Positions 8,401 through 18,100 of a stretch of 22,509 bases of DNA are shown here, in pieces (position 1 is the first letter of the stretch; every line of letters begins with the position of its first letter). This DNA is from COE1 sp964445375. Its GTDB lineage: Bacteria > Bacillota > Clostridia > Lachnospirales > Lachnospiraceae. Where the stretch lies: assembly GCA_964445375.1 (NCBI GenBank), contig CAYUKO010000058.1:1-22509 (forward strand), given 5' to 3'. The translations under genes were made by a program, and so were the position numbers. Under the pieces are notes generated by a model. The model saw nothing but the letters and a program-made list of their open reading frames with translations. It did no database searches and had not been told where the DNA came from.

Positions 8401-8434
8401 TTTCTATTCAATACCCTTATCTATACTTCATTAT

Positions 8435-9853
8435 CTATTCTGTCTGCATATCACTATATTTTGTTAAAAGTTCAATCCAGTTTCCAACAGTGAATGATAC
8501 CGATGCACAATATTCTGGATCCTCTAAAACAAGCTCACCTTCTGTTGTCCACCAGTCATATCCTCTATCATTCTTGCAATCATATACATTCTCACCACTT
8601 TCATTATAGCCACCTTTGCTATGGTTATATGTTGCTTCTGTTGCTTCTGCGACTGTAGGATTAGCTGAATATCCGCCCATATCCTTGCCCCATGCACTAA
8701 ATCCTTCTTCTGTACATGTCATGAAGGAAATAAACGCACATGCAGTCCATGGAAGAGGTGTATTCTCTGTAACAAACAGATAATGACAGTAACCATATCC
8801 ACCTATACCTGTATATCCATCCTGATAAGCAGCTATTTTAACGTTATTTAAAGATACCCCTGCTGACTCTTCAACAGAACGTAATTTAGAATAAACAAGG
8901 AGTCCACACTGGTCAGTTGCTGATTCTGAAACAAGTGTATTACAAATCGGACCATCGTCTGTTTGTGCATTATAATTCTCTACCCAAAGCTTAATCCATG
9001 CTAATGCATATTTACCATTTTCACCAAGGCCAAGATCTGCTGCATCTGTTGCCATTGCATCAACGGTAGGCTGTAAATATGCCTTGCTGTCTGCATCTAA
9101 TGCATCGTATGCTTCCTTTAACATAGTTGCATATTTATCAGCCGTCAGCATATATAAGAAATTCTTTCCTACAATTTCCGAATCAATATCCATAAATAAC
9201 GGATGTACGCCTTCTGCTACAAAATCCCAGCAATTATCAAATTCGGCTTCTCCTGTGCAATTATATTCAAAAACCTTATTGAGTGTCTGCAATGGCAAAT
9301 AACCATCATATTCATCTGCTGTTGTTCCATTTGCTTCTGCCCATTCTTTTGGAATAAAGGTTTTCAGGATTCCTGTTTCTACCATTTTAGACTGTATCTG
9401 ATTTCCATCCTGAATCAAAGTCATCGTAAATGTTCCTTCGTCTTTTAACGAATCTGCTGAAAGCTGTTCAAAGATTTTGTTATTCTTTGGCTGCTGCCAT
9501 TCAAATTCCATGCTATAAGACGGATCAATGGTCTGTAAATATTCAATAAATAATGGAAGCGCCGTTTTTCCTCTACTGGAATTTCCTACTCCATAAAAGG
9601 TTTTTCCATTTGACTCCTCAATTGCCTTCTGCGCAAGTTCCTCCATTGTCATGCCTTCTGCTTCTTTGATAATTCTTTCTGTTTCCGTCAGGTTTTCTTC
9701 TGACGAAGTTTCTGCATCCTGTGAAGCTTCCTGCGTTACTGGTTCAGCAGATGTTGTTTCCGATGTTTTTTCCCCTGTACTACTTCCGCAACCTGCCAAA
9801 GAACTTACAACCATTACTCCTGTTAACAATAATGCAATCATTTTCTTTTTCAT
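8435..9853 (-). CDS. Lipoprotein substrate-binding protein of the ABC transporter
   Basis: The 472-residue product has a lipoprotein signal peptide: KKK, a hydrophobic stretch and the lipobox LAGC with Cys22 as lipid anchor. A Ser/Thr/Glu-rich linker (about 23-60) separates the anchor from the folded domain. The body begins near GKTFYGVGNSSRG and resembles extracellular solute-binding proteins in length and layout, with an aromatic, Gly-rich C-terminal region (GYGYCHYLF, WGKDMGGYSANP, DRGYDWWTTEGE). It sits first in the operon, ahead of permease and ATPase, and so should deliver the substrate. GGAGG lies 7 bases before ATG 9853. The body contains several Cys residues, odd for an exported protein. 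I cannot assign a ligand. It is clearly different from the second binding protein at 12529-13575, which is the more FbpA/AfuA-like of the two. Confidence 0.85.
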   Translation of the reverse strand: MKKKMIALLLTGVMVVSSLAGCGSSTGEKTSETTSAEPVTQEASQDAETSSEENLTETERIIKEAEGMTMEELAQKAIEESNGKTFYGVGNSSRGKTALPLFIEYLQTIDPSYSMEFEWQQPKNNKIFEQLSADSLKDEGTFTMTLIQDGNQIQSKMVETGILKTFIPKEWAEANGTTADEYDGYLPLQTLNKVFEYNCTGEAEFDNCWDFVAEGVHPLFMDIDSEIVGKNFLYMLTADKYATMLKEAYDALDADSKAYLQPTVDAMATDAADLGLGENGKYALAWIKLWVENYNAQTDDGPICNTLVSESATDQCGLLVYSKLRSVEESAGVSLNNVKIAAYQDGYTGIGGYGYCHYLFVTENTPLPWTACAFISFMTCTEEGFSAWGKDMGGYSANPTVAEATEATYNHSKGGYNESGENVYDCKNDRGYDWWTTEGELVLEDPEYCASVSFTVGNWIELLTKYSDMQTE

Positions 9854-9901
9854 TCTGCTTCCTCCTTTACATCTTGTGCATTTTGCTTTGTTTATATCAT
9901 T

Positions 9902-9930
9902 ATTATACGGTTTACATATTAAATATTGTA
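9902..9930 (-). promoter_or_regulatory. Putative activator-dependent promoter of the transport operon
   Basis: On the minus strand a perfect -10 TATAAT (9907-9902) has, 17 bases upstream, only TACAAT (9930-9925), a poor match to TTGACA. A strong -10 with a weak -35 is typical of promoters that need an activator. It lies about 50 bases before the binding-protein start and just below a phased direct repeat. Expected start of transcription is near 9895. Confidence 0.6.
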
Positions 9931-9938
9931 TGAGTTAT

Positions 9939-9970
9939 TTCCGTTATTTTTTGTATTATTCTGTTATTTT
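9939..9970 (-). promoter_or_regulatory. 20-bp-phased direct repeat, candidate response-regulator site
   Basis: Plus-strand TTCCGTTATTTT (9939-9950) recurs as TTCTGTTATTTT (9959-9970), 11 of 12 bases equal, exactly 20 bp apart, so both lie on nearly the same helix face. The inner copy ends 9 bp from the weak -35. AraC-type regulators commonly bind two direct repeats in this position. The neighbouring AraC-type response regulator is the natural candidate. The AT-rich background means some similarity is expected by chance. Confidence 0.5.
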
Positions 9971-10026
9971 GTATAGTATATTATTATGATTCAATTCTTT
10001 TTTGTGCACTTAACACAACTCTTTTC

Positions 10027-10060
10027 AAAAAAAAGGACAAAAGCTATATGCTTCTGTCCT
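10027..10060 (-). terminator. Intrinsic terminator overlapping the end of the response regulator gene
   Basis: Minus-strand AGGACAGAAGC (10060-10050) pairs with GCTTTTGTCCT (10044-10034) through 11 pairs including one G-U, around a 5-base loop, and ends in eight T. The G-U becomes a mismatch on the plus strand, so it is built for minus-strand transcripts. The hairpin includes the last codons and stop of the response regulator. It separates the sensing genes from the transport operon. Confidence 0.88.
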
Positions 10061-10808
10061 GATACTCCGAGGGACTTACCCCTACCATCTTCTTAAATGT
10101 GCTTGAAAAATAAGCAATATCTCGATATCCTACCTGTTCAGCTACCTCATATACTTTAATTCTACAGTCTTCAAGAAGTTTACAGGCATTTCTCATCCGT
10201 AACGTTGTTATATACTGCATTACCGTATAATCCGTTTCCTTTTTAAAAATATGGCTTAAATGATCCGCACTGATTCCCAATGATTCTGCAATCATTCCTA
10301 CACTCATATTATTATTACTATAATTCTGATTAATATAATCCAATGCCCCTTTTACATATTTACTCTTATCCCCACTCTTTAATATAAGCTTCAATATTTC
10401 GTCCTGACTTGCTTTTTGGTTTCTTCCCTGTTCCAGACAAATCCTATGCAGTACTTTTTCAACTGCCGCTTCCAATTCTCCGTCCTGAAAGGGTTTTAAT
10501 AAATAATCCGATGCATATAACTGGCAGGCCTTTTGTGCATATTCAAATTCTCCATACGCCGTAAGAAAAATCACCCGTACATCTATATTTTCCTCTCGCA
10601 GTTTTTGAAGCATTTCAATCCCATTCATTTTAGGCATTTTAATATCACTGATTACTAAATCCGGCTGATATTTATGTACTGCTTTGATAGCCTCTACTCC
10701 ATTTTCTGCCTCTGCTACCACAATACAATTCAACGCATCCCAGTCTGTTTCTAATACAATTCCCTTTCTTACCAGTAATTCATCATCAACCACTACTACT
10801 TTATACAT
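10044..10808 (-). CDS. Response regulator with AraC-type DNA-binding domain (YesN-like)
   Basis: The 254-residue cytoplasmic protein joins a receiver domain to an AraC-type double helix-turn-helix. The receiver shows the acidic pocket Asp8-Asp9, phosphate acceptor Asp55 in ISDIKMP, Thr83 in FLTAY and Lys105 in LLKPF. A short linker follows, then residues from about 155 carry the two HTH motifs, with MSVGMIAESLGISADHLSHI and VYEVAEQVGYRDIAYFSSTF ending in GVSPSEYQ. It should be phosphorylated by the histidine kinase encoded 33 bases upstream and activate the transport operon. I chose ATG 10808 because receivers normally begin MYKVVVVDDE; an ATG at 10820 would add four residues, and the ribosome site AAAGGG is awkwardly spaced for both. 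The terminator overlaps its 3' end. Confidence 0.93.
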   Translation of the reverse strand: MYKVVVVDDELLVRKGIVLETDWDALNCIVVAEAENGVEAIKAVHKYQPDLVISDIKMPKMNGIEMLQKLREENIDVRVIFLTAYGEFEYAQKACQLYASDYLLKPFQDGELEAAVEKVLHRICLEQGRNQKASQDEILKLILKSGDKSKYVKGALDYINQNYSNNNMSVGMIAESLGISADHLSHIFKKETDYTVMQYITTLRMRNACKLLEDCRIKVYEVAEQVGYRDIAYFSSTFKKMVGVSPSEYQDRSI

Positions 10809-10841
10809 ATGAATAACCATGCCCTTTCCACAGCTCTAACC

Positions 10842-12545
10842 TCATTTCCAGTTTATCGGTAATCTAATTGTTACAAGAGTTCCTTGTTCCTGATTTTTCC
10901 TTACCTGAAGTCCATATTGTTCCCCATAATGCAAGCGGATAATCGTATCTATATTATAAAGACCTATATGTCCTGATAGCTTTTCCCAGGATTTCTGATT
11001 AATACTCTCCATAATATCTTCCCTGATTCCACATCCATTATCTTTTACTTCAATACATATACTATCATAATTGCTCTGGTAAATCTGCACCTCTATATAT
11101 CCATAATCGCACTCTTCCAGTCCATGGATTAATGCATTTTCTACGATTGGCTGAATAACAAGCTTAGGAACAATACACTCAGCAAGTTCCTGCGGCATTA
11201 TCATCTGAAATTGAAACCGGTCATTATATCGAATCTTTTGAATCTGAGCATAACTTGTTACCAACTCTATCTCTTCCTTTAAATAGATAAATTGTTTCTT
11301 GGAAATACTGGTTCTCAATATTCTTGCTAATCCCGTTGACATCGTTGCTATTTCCGGAACATGATTGGCTTTGGCAAGCCATTTCATGGTATCCAGCGTA
11401 TTATATAGGAAGTGCGGATTCATTTGTGCCTGCATCATAGCAATTTGAGATTCATTTAACTTCTGCTGAATTTGAACCTGTTCCTGCATATATACATCCA
11501 GCTTCTTTACCATGATATTAAAATTCTCTGACATCTGTCCCAATTCATCCTGCCTGTCCACAGGAATTCTCGTCTTTAAATCCCCTTCCTGTACCTTATG
11601 CATTGCATCATTCATTCTCATAATTGGTCTGGACAAACTAATGCTCATTCTATTTGCAACTAATAAACACAGCACAAACCCACTAATTGCCATGAAAATA
11701 ATCACCGAGTACATCGCCTGCACAATACTGGAAGAAAAAGCCTCTGGATACAACATAACTCTAATCATTCCCGTTCCCTCCAGGGAAGAAATCAAAATGT
11801 CATTTTTATTATATTGATATTCCAATCTTTCTCCTGCCAGTAAGCGTTCTCGCAATACCTCTCCGATTTGCCCTTCTTTTGCAATTCCTGTACTATACAC
11901 GGTTTTCCAATGTGAATCAAGAATCGCTATTCCTATTTGACTATTCATATTTTTTTGCAAAATAGCATCAAAATGTTTTTCATTGATACGAATTACAAGA
12001 TATCCAATTATATTACCCTTACTATCCGAAATACTTCTTGCTCCCCGCAAACATAAATTATCATCTTCTTCCAGAAAATCCGCACGTTGAAATACTAACT
12101 GACCTTTATTCTCCTGTGCTGCCTTCAAGACTCCCCAATAAGTACCATTTTCGATATTACCACTTAAACTTCCCGTTGAATAAACGCATCTGCCCTCTCG
12201 GTTTAATATGTCAAATATGGCATATTCCCGCATGGGCATTGTAATACTATAAAAAAGTTCATAGGTCTTACTACGTACCCAAGTTCCCGTTTCATCAATC
12301 ATCGAAACAATCTGAGCGTGATTCGCTACTAAATCTGCTGTTTCTCCCAGACTCTCAAATACTTCGATTAATGCTTCGTCTATATTTTCTCCCGTCTGAA
12401 CGATTTCTTTTTGCTTATCATTTTCTACCTTTATCTGTACAATCTGTGTCAGAAAAGTACAGGTAACTAAAAGAGGTAAAAGCGCTACTGCAAGGAAGCA
12501 AACAAACTGCTGCCTCTTAAACGATCTCTTAATCCAACTTTTCAT
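10842..12545 (-). CDS. YesM-type sensor histidine kinase
   Basis: The 567-residue membrane kinase has a first transmembrane helix at about 13-34, an extracellular sensing domain (about 35-272, length and pattern fit a Cache-type domain), and a second helix at about 275-296. A HAMP linker follows (SRPIMRMNDAMHKVQEGDL), then a coiled stretch and the LytS/YesM-class phosphoacceptor QMNPHFLYNT with His378. The ATPase domain shows Asn470 in PIVENALIHG, DNGCGI and GHIGLYN. Its reading frame overlaps the end of the binding-protein gene before it by 17 bases, and an AGG lies almost directly before the ATG, so translation is probably coupled. Its partner is the AraC-type regulator downstream. The extracellular lipoprotein encoded upstream is the likely ligand-presenting partner, by analogy to HptA-HptS. 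Confidence 0.93.
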   Translation of the reverse strand: MKSWIKRSFKRQQFVCFLAVALLPLLVTCTFLTQIVQIKVENDKQKEIVQTGENIDEALIEVFESLGETADLVANHAQIVSMIDETGTWVRSKTYELFYSITMPMREYAIFDILNREGRCVYSTGSLSGNIENGTYWGVLKAAQENKGQLVFQRADFLEEDDNLCLRGARSISDSKGNIIGYLVIRINEKHFDAILQKNMNSQIGIAILDSHWKTVYSTGIAKEGQIGEVLRERLLAGERLEYQYNKNDILISSLEGTGMIRVMLYPEAFSSSIVQAMYSVIIFMAISGFVLCLLVANRMSISLSRPIMRMNDAMHKVQEGDLKTRIPVDRQDELGQMSENFNIMVKKLDVYMQEQVQIQQKLNESQIAMMQAQMNPHFLYNTLDTMKWLAKANHVPEIATMSTGLARILRTSISKKQFIYLKEEIELVTSYAQIQKIRYNDRFQFQMIMPQELAECIVPKLVIQPIVENALIHGLEECDYGYIEVQIYQSNYDSICIEVKDNGCGIREDIMESINQKSWEKLSGHIGLYNIDTIIRLHYGEQYGLQVRKNQEQGTLVTIRLPINWK

Positions 12546-13575
12546 TCCTATCTTTTTGAAGCAATACCCATTTTCTTAATAAAGAATCTTTTTTCTCTAC
12601 TACCCATGCGATATCGTAGTCTATTACTTTCTTCGTTTCTTCCCCGGTATCCTTCTCCCCTTTCTTGTCTATTCGCACGGATTCCCGATACATCTTTTCA
12701 TTTAATAATGTTTGAACATCCTCGCTTACCGTAAAATCAAGAAATTTTTGCGCATTTTCAAGATGTGGTGCTCCTTTTATAATCGCCGTTGCATCCGGTA
12801 TGGCACTGGTTCCATCCTGCGGATAAGTAATGGCAATATCCGCTCCTTTTGCCATCTCCTTTTTCGCAGTTTCTTCCAACGTAATTCCCACAAGCTTTGA
12901 GCCATTATTGACTTCCTCTAATACTGCACTTGAACTTTCTGATACATAACCATCCAATACATCGACAAAATTGCTTATAATGGACTCCTCATCCGCATCT
13001 AACGCCTGTATCATAGTACATAAAGCCGTATAACTACTACCACTTCCTGCCGGATCAGCAAATGCCACTTTTCCCTTCCAGCGACTTGTCTGAAACTCTT
13101 TCCATGCCTCAGGCGCATCGTATGCATCGACCAACTTGGTATTGTATATGAATACAATGGGAATGACAGAAAATGTAGTCCATTTATGATTCGGACAGCG
13201 ATAATTCTCATCTATCATTTGTACTTCTGCGACTTCATATGCCTCAAGATATTCTTCGTATGCAGTAAAATTATCAATTCCTCCTCCAAACATAACATCG
13301 CATGTTCCGCATCCTGCTTCCTGCGCAATCTGGTTAAAAAGTTCCAGCGTTCCTCCCTGCTTTACTTCCACAAAAATCCCCGTGCGCTCCTCAAATTCTT
13401 TCACTACAGGTGCATACACATCCTCCTTGTGTGACGTGTATACAATCAACCTGTTCTCTTCTGGAATCTGCCATTGTGCAGTCTCTGCCAAACTCGAAGT
13501 CTTGCTCGCACACCCCTGTAAAAAGAAAGCACATAACAATACTCTCACGATTCCTATTTTTCTTCTTGCTTTCAT
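12529..13575 (-). CDS. Fe3+/AfuA-type binding lipoprotein, probable sensor partner of the kinase
   Basis: This 348-residue lipoprotein has a signal peptide ending in the lipobox LQGC (Cys22). The mature part begins NRLIVYTSHKEDVYAPVVKEFEERTGI, the start pattern of FbpA/AfuA-family binding proteins. Further family features are CDVMFGGGIDNF, IPIVFIYNTK, WKGKVAFADPAGSGSSYTAL, GITLEETAKKEMAKGADIAI and GAPHLENAQKFLDF. About 45 residues at the C terminus (from roughly DKKGEKDTGEE) form a charged tail. GGGGGAG lies 4 bases before ATG 13575. Because it overlaps a histidine kinase gene and is distinct from the binding protein in the transport operon, I infer a sensing role like that of HptA in Staphylococcus aureus, which senses hexose phosphate. 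Iron binding is the alternative; the family name alone does not decide it. Confidence 0.87.
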   Translation of the reverse strand: MKARRKIGIVRVLLCAFFLQGCASKTSSLAETAQWQIPEENRLIVYTSHKEDVYAPVVKEFEERTGIFVEVKQGGTLELFNQIAQEAGCGTCDVMFGGGIDNFTAYEEYLEAYEVAEVQMIDENYRCPNHKWTTFSVIPIVFIYNTKLVDAYDAPEAWKEFQTSRWKGKVAFADPAGSGSSYTALCTMIQALDADEESIISNFVDVLDGYVSESSSAVLEEVNNGSKLVGITLEETAKKEMAKGADIAITYPQDGTSAIPDATAIIKGAPHLENAQKFLDFTVSEDVQTLLNEKMYRESVRIDKKGEKDTGEETKKVIDYDIAWVVEKKDSLLRKWVLLQKDRNEKLD

Positions 13576-13607
13576 CCAACTCCCCCAATCAATACTGTTA
13601 CGTTCTT

Positions 13608-14462
13608 TTACCTCTTTATTCTTTTCTTATAAAGACATACCATAAGCAATATTGATAAAGCAATAAAGGTCACTCCTGTTATGCTACTTACTATCTGGAC
13701 TTCCACACCCGAAAATGACAACACAAATACCACAATATTGGCAGCCATGTGAAACAGCAACGGTGCTGCAAAGCTCTTAACCCATTCATAGACAAGCGCC
13801 ATCAACACTCCCATTGCAGTTCCATATAAAAACTGTGGCAAATTGGCATGAAAACCGCCAAATAGCAAGGAGGTTACTATGATACAAGGAACCACTCCAA
13901 AGAATCGTTTCATACGATTATAGGTAATGCCTCGAAATATCATTTCCTCTGTAATTGGTGCTACCAAACCATATAGAATCAATCCAAGCCACAATGGCAC
14001 AGAGTACTGAATCGCTTCTACATTACTGTATTTGTCAGATTGGATAGACATCATTTCAATCAAAATATTCAATCCTAAGGCTGACGTAATCCCAAGTGAT
14101 GCGACTGCTGCCAGCTGAAATGCTTTGTCCTTGTTATGTTTTATGCCATTTTTAATCCATGCAAGAAGCTGCTTTATGACACCACTGTCAATATCAATTT
14201 CTCCTGTGACTGCTACTTCCTTTAAGAAGTCCTGCAAGACAAAGGCTACACCAATCAGAGCCGCAATCCCATTTATCGTCGTACTTAATAACTGGCTGTT
14301 ATTCGCTACCCATACCGATATTTCATCTTGTGGAATGGATGAAACCAATAAGGATAACCCAAATATCGCAAGTGTCTTAATAATCGTATATAAAATAAAC
14401 GGCTTTACAATATACCATGCCTTCTCAATCGGTCTTGTGCGTTTCTGTTGAATCTTAGTCAT
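13608..14462 (-). CDS. CPBP-family intramembrane metalloprotease
   Basis: The 284-residue membrane protein carries the CPBP (Abi/CAAX protease) motifs: Glu172-Glu173-MIF-Arg177, then GGFHANLPQF, then FHMAANIVVF, each within hydrophobic segments; these residues form the glutamate and histidine active site of the family. About eight hydrophobic segments are visible. Members process membrane or prenyl-like substrates, peptide bacteriocins or regulators, and the target here is unknown. I start it at ATG 14462, which shares ATGACTAA with the stop of the phosphatase gene (8-base overlap) and has AAGGA upstream; a GTG four codons earlier is less likely. The binding-protein gene follows after 32 bases with no visible terminator, so some read-through into the sensing genes is possible. 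Confidence 0.9.
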   Translation of the reverse strand: MTKIQQKRTRPIEKAWYIVKPFILYTIIKTLAIFGLSLLVSSIPQDEISVWVANNSQLLSTTINGIAALIGVAFVLQDFLKEVAVTGEIDIDSGVIKQLLAWIKNGIKHNKDKAFQLAAVASLGITSALGLNILIEMMSIQSDKYSNVEAIQYSVPLWLGLILYGLVAPITEEMIFRGITYNRMKRFFGVVPCIIVTSLLFGGFHANLPQFLYGTAMGVLMALVYEWVKSFAAPLLFHMAANIVVFVLSFSGVEVQIVSSITGVTFIALSILLMVCLYKKRIKR

Positions 14463-15117
14463 TTTCCTTACCACCCGATAACAATAATTTCTGTAATTCT
14501 TCTACGCTGTCAACAATATAATCTGCTCCGGCTTCCTCTAACTCATTGCCTTGTGCATAGCCAAAAGACACTCCGACTCCAATAAGCCCAAAGGCTCTTG
14601 CGCCCTCAATATCAAACTTTCTGTCTCCGACCATAGCAGTCTTTTCCTTCACGCACGCAAGCTGGCGAAGTGCCTCTTCCACGACCTCTTCCTTCTTGGT
14701 TCTAGTTCCGTCCAGATTGCTTCCAACTACCGAATCAAAGTACTTGCGGATATCAAAGTGATCTAAAATTCTCTCTACCAGTACCGTAGGCTTACTGGAT
14801 GCAATGGAAATCTTACAGCCAGCCTCCTTCAATACTTTTAACATATCTGCAATGCCCGGATATATCTTATTCTCAAAGATTCCCGTTACATTGAATCTCT
14901 CACGGTACTTTTCTACCAGCTTCATTGCCATATCCCTGTCAAAGCCATAAAACTCCATAAAGCTCTCATGTAATGGCGGTCCGATAAATGGCTCCAGCTT
15001 ATCCAAATCCGGCTCGTCAATATCTACACTTGCAAGTGCATACTGCACAGACTTCGTAATACCTTCCTTGGGATCGGTTAACGTTCCATCTAAATCAAAT
15101 AAAATATACTCGAACAT
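14455..15117 (-). CDS. HAD-family hydrolase, phosphoglycolate phosphatase-like
   Basis: The 220-residue cytoplasmic enzyme has all four HAD motifs: DLDGT with nucleophile Asp8 and acid Asp10, the Ser of SIASSKP, a Lys in the GTRTKKEEV stretch, and GDRKFDIEGA for metal binding. The cap of about 75 residues after motif I makes it subclass I, close to phosphoglycolate phosphatases and YjjG-type nucleotidases. The substrate is not set by these motifs. GGAGAG lies 4 bases before ATG 15117. It starts 16 bases after the end of addA and overlaps the protease gene, so it should be in the addAB transcript. A role in cleaning up nucleotide or phosphoglycolate damage products would fit next to a DNA repair nuclease, but that is a guess. 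Confidence 0.92.
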   Translation of the reverse strand: MFEYILFDLDGTLTDPKEGITKSVQYALASVDIDEPDLDKLEPFIGPPLHESFMEFYGFDRDMAMKLVEKYRERFNVTGIFENKIYPGIADMLKVLKEAGCKISIASSKPTVLVERILDHFDIRKYFDSVVGSNLDGTRTKKEEVVEEALRQLACVKEKTAMVGDRKFDIEGARAFGLIGVGVSFGYAQGNELEEAGADYIVDSVEELQKLLLSGGKEND

Positions 15118-15132
15118 GCTTCTCTCCTTCTT

Positions 15133-18100
15133 CTAAACCTCGATTTCCTTACCTAACCGGAAGGAATAAATCACTCGCTTCTTCACCTTTTTCCCGGTTA
15201 TCTGCTCAAGTGCTTCCTGATAATAGTCAAGCTGCGCCTTATAACGTGCAATTAACTCCTGTGGGGCTTGAACTCTGTCGGTTTTATAGTCAACTAATAT
15301 CATATCACCATCTTCGTCATAATAAAAGGCATCAATGACACCCTGAATCAGCACCGTTTCTGTCTCTGGGAACTTGTTATCCAGCTTACTTGCCGGAATA
15401 CCAAGTACAAAAGGCTGTTCCTTATATAAATCCGTTCGACTCTTTGCCTCAATCATGTTTCTTGCAAGGTCTGTTTTCAGGAACTGAGCAATATGCTGCG
15501 GTTTGACGCAGGCAATATCCTGTCTTGTCACACGCCCCTGACCAATCCAACTATCTATCTCTTCCCGAATCTGGTTTACATAATTATTACTATCCTTATA
15601 TTTCTCAGAAAAAGAAAACAGCTCCATCGCCTTATGTACTGCCGTACCATACTGCGTCCCTTGCATTGCTTCCTCTTCCTTCATAAAGGCTGGTATATAT
15701 GACTCTCGTTCCTGTGTAAACAGCTCTGCTGTCGGTTCTGCTTCTTCCTCGTAAGCCGCTTTCTTTAATTCCGATACCGTAGTCTTTACCATCAATCCTT
15801 CTAAATCCCTATGCGGATATTGGAAAGAAAGACGTTGCTGCAACTCTTTCGCCAACTCCTCATCTCTTTGTGCCTGCGCCTCTTCCAGCGCATCTTCTAA
15901 CATAGCCGCTCTTCCAAGTTCCTTTATCTCTTCTGTGCTGATTCCATTTGCATCCTTTAGAGAAATCCTGATTGGTATTTCCTGATAAGGAAGTGGATGA
16001 TGCTCATAATCTAAGCCATTTTCCTCTAATAATTCTCTGATTCCCGGATGGCGCATCAGTGTCGCAAGAATCAAGTCAAAATAGGAATTTGCAGACATCA
16101 TTACCGAATAAGGCAGCTTCTCTTCTTCCTCAAAGGTAAGATACATATTTCCACTCAGCTTCTTTGGCATATCCTCTTCGTAAGCGGTTAAAATAAGCTT
16201 TTCTTTTGCTCTTGTCAGGGCTACGTAAAGCACTCGTAAGTCCTCGCCCCTTGTATCTTCCTTCATACGCTGTGCTACGATATTCTTTCGAAGTGTCTTT
16301 CGTTTCGTTCGCATTTGCGGGTCAATACAATCTACGCCGATTCCAAGTTCCACATCCATAAGAATCGCCTGTCTGGTGTCCATCAGGTTAAACTGCTTGG
16401 AAAGTCCACAGACAAAACAGATTGGGAATTCCAGTCCTTTACTCTTATGAATCGTCATAACACGTACAACATCCGCATTCTCGTCTAAGATATTGGCTTC
16501 TCCGAAATCTACCTCTTTTTCCTGCATGGTTTCCAGATAACGGATAAAATGAAACAGACCATAAAAACTTGTCTTCTCAAACGCTCCGGCACGCTCTAAC
16601 AAAAGCTCTATGTTCGCATAGCGCTGCTCGCCGCCCGGCATGGAACCAATATACGAAGCATAGCCTGTTTCACGGATCAACTGCTGTATCAGCTCCTTGA
16701 TCGGCGTGTAGGCAACTCTTGCACGATATTTTGTGATTTCCTGCAAAAGATGTTTCGCTTTTTGAACCAGCTCTGCATCTTCCTGCATATCAGCCTTTTG
16801 TTCTGCATAAAGCTTTACCTGCTCATATAGAAACAGATTCTCTTCCTGCTCCTGCTGCTTTTGATAGGCAACCGCAAAGCATCGGATTCTTGTAATTTCT
16901 TCCTCGGAAAAATCAAAAAAGGGCAGCTTCATCACACCAAAGAAAGGAATATCCTGCAATGGATTATTTAACACTTTCAGAAAATTGACAATTCCCTGAA
17001 TCTCCAAGGTCTGAAAATACCCCGTCCTGCTTGTGATGTGCACAGGAATTCCACGCTCCGTAAGGATTCTTCGAAAGTCCTCATCCCAGCCTGCCGTTGC
17101 CCTGAAAAGAATAACAATATCCGAATATTTTGCCGGTCGCTGCTCTCCTGTCTGTCCGTCCGTCACAGGGAAATGTCCTACTAATTCCCGGATTCTGTCA
17201 GCGACCACATACGCTTCCTTTTCCTTCTCTGACAAGGCTTTGGAACCTTCTTCTCCCTTGTCTGTGGCAATCAAAAGCTCCGTTTGATAGAGGTTCTCTT
17301 CCTGTGGTTTTGGATAAGAAGCACCCACATATAATGCCGCTTTCTTATCGTATTCCACATTGCCAACCTGTTTTTTCATGATTTGTCCACAGATAAAGTT
17401 CGTTGCATCCGTAACCTCTCTTCTGCTTCGAAAGTTCATACTTAAGTCAATGCGCACGTTATCTTTTGCAGTTGGTGAATTCTTATAGGTATCGTACTTC
17501 TCCATAAAGATTTCCGGGCGGGCTAGACGGAACTTATAAATACTCTGCTTTACATCACCCACCATAAAGCGGTTGAATCTACCCTTTCCTTCGCCTGAAA
17601 TGCTCTTTAATAACAGCTCCTGTACTTCATTGGAATCCTGATACTCGTCAATCATGATTTCCTCAAAATAATCCTGAAAAGCAAGTGCTGTTTCACGCTG
17701 TATTAACTTACCCTCTTCATCCTTTTCCAATAAAATCTGCAAAGCAAAATGCTCCATATCTGAGAAATCCACGATATTCTTATCGCGCTTTGCCTGATCT
17801 AGCCGCTCCTTATAAGCAAGGGTAAGGGAAACCAGCTCATTTACAACCTGCTCGCACTGTTTCATATCTTCAAACGTATTCTCCGGCGAAATGAGAAAGA
17901 GAAATTTCTTCAAATCCGTAATGTTTTTCTTCACTTCATCACGAATCGCCTTTACCACTTCCTTTAAAGCCGGGTCACACTCTGACTTTTTCGCGGATAA
18001 TCTCGTAAAAGAAGAATACGTAAATAAATCGTATAACTTCTGATAATCGGTTGTGCTTCGAAGCTTCTCGATTAGTTCCAAATCCGATATCAGATTTTCA

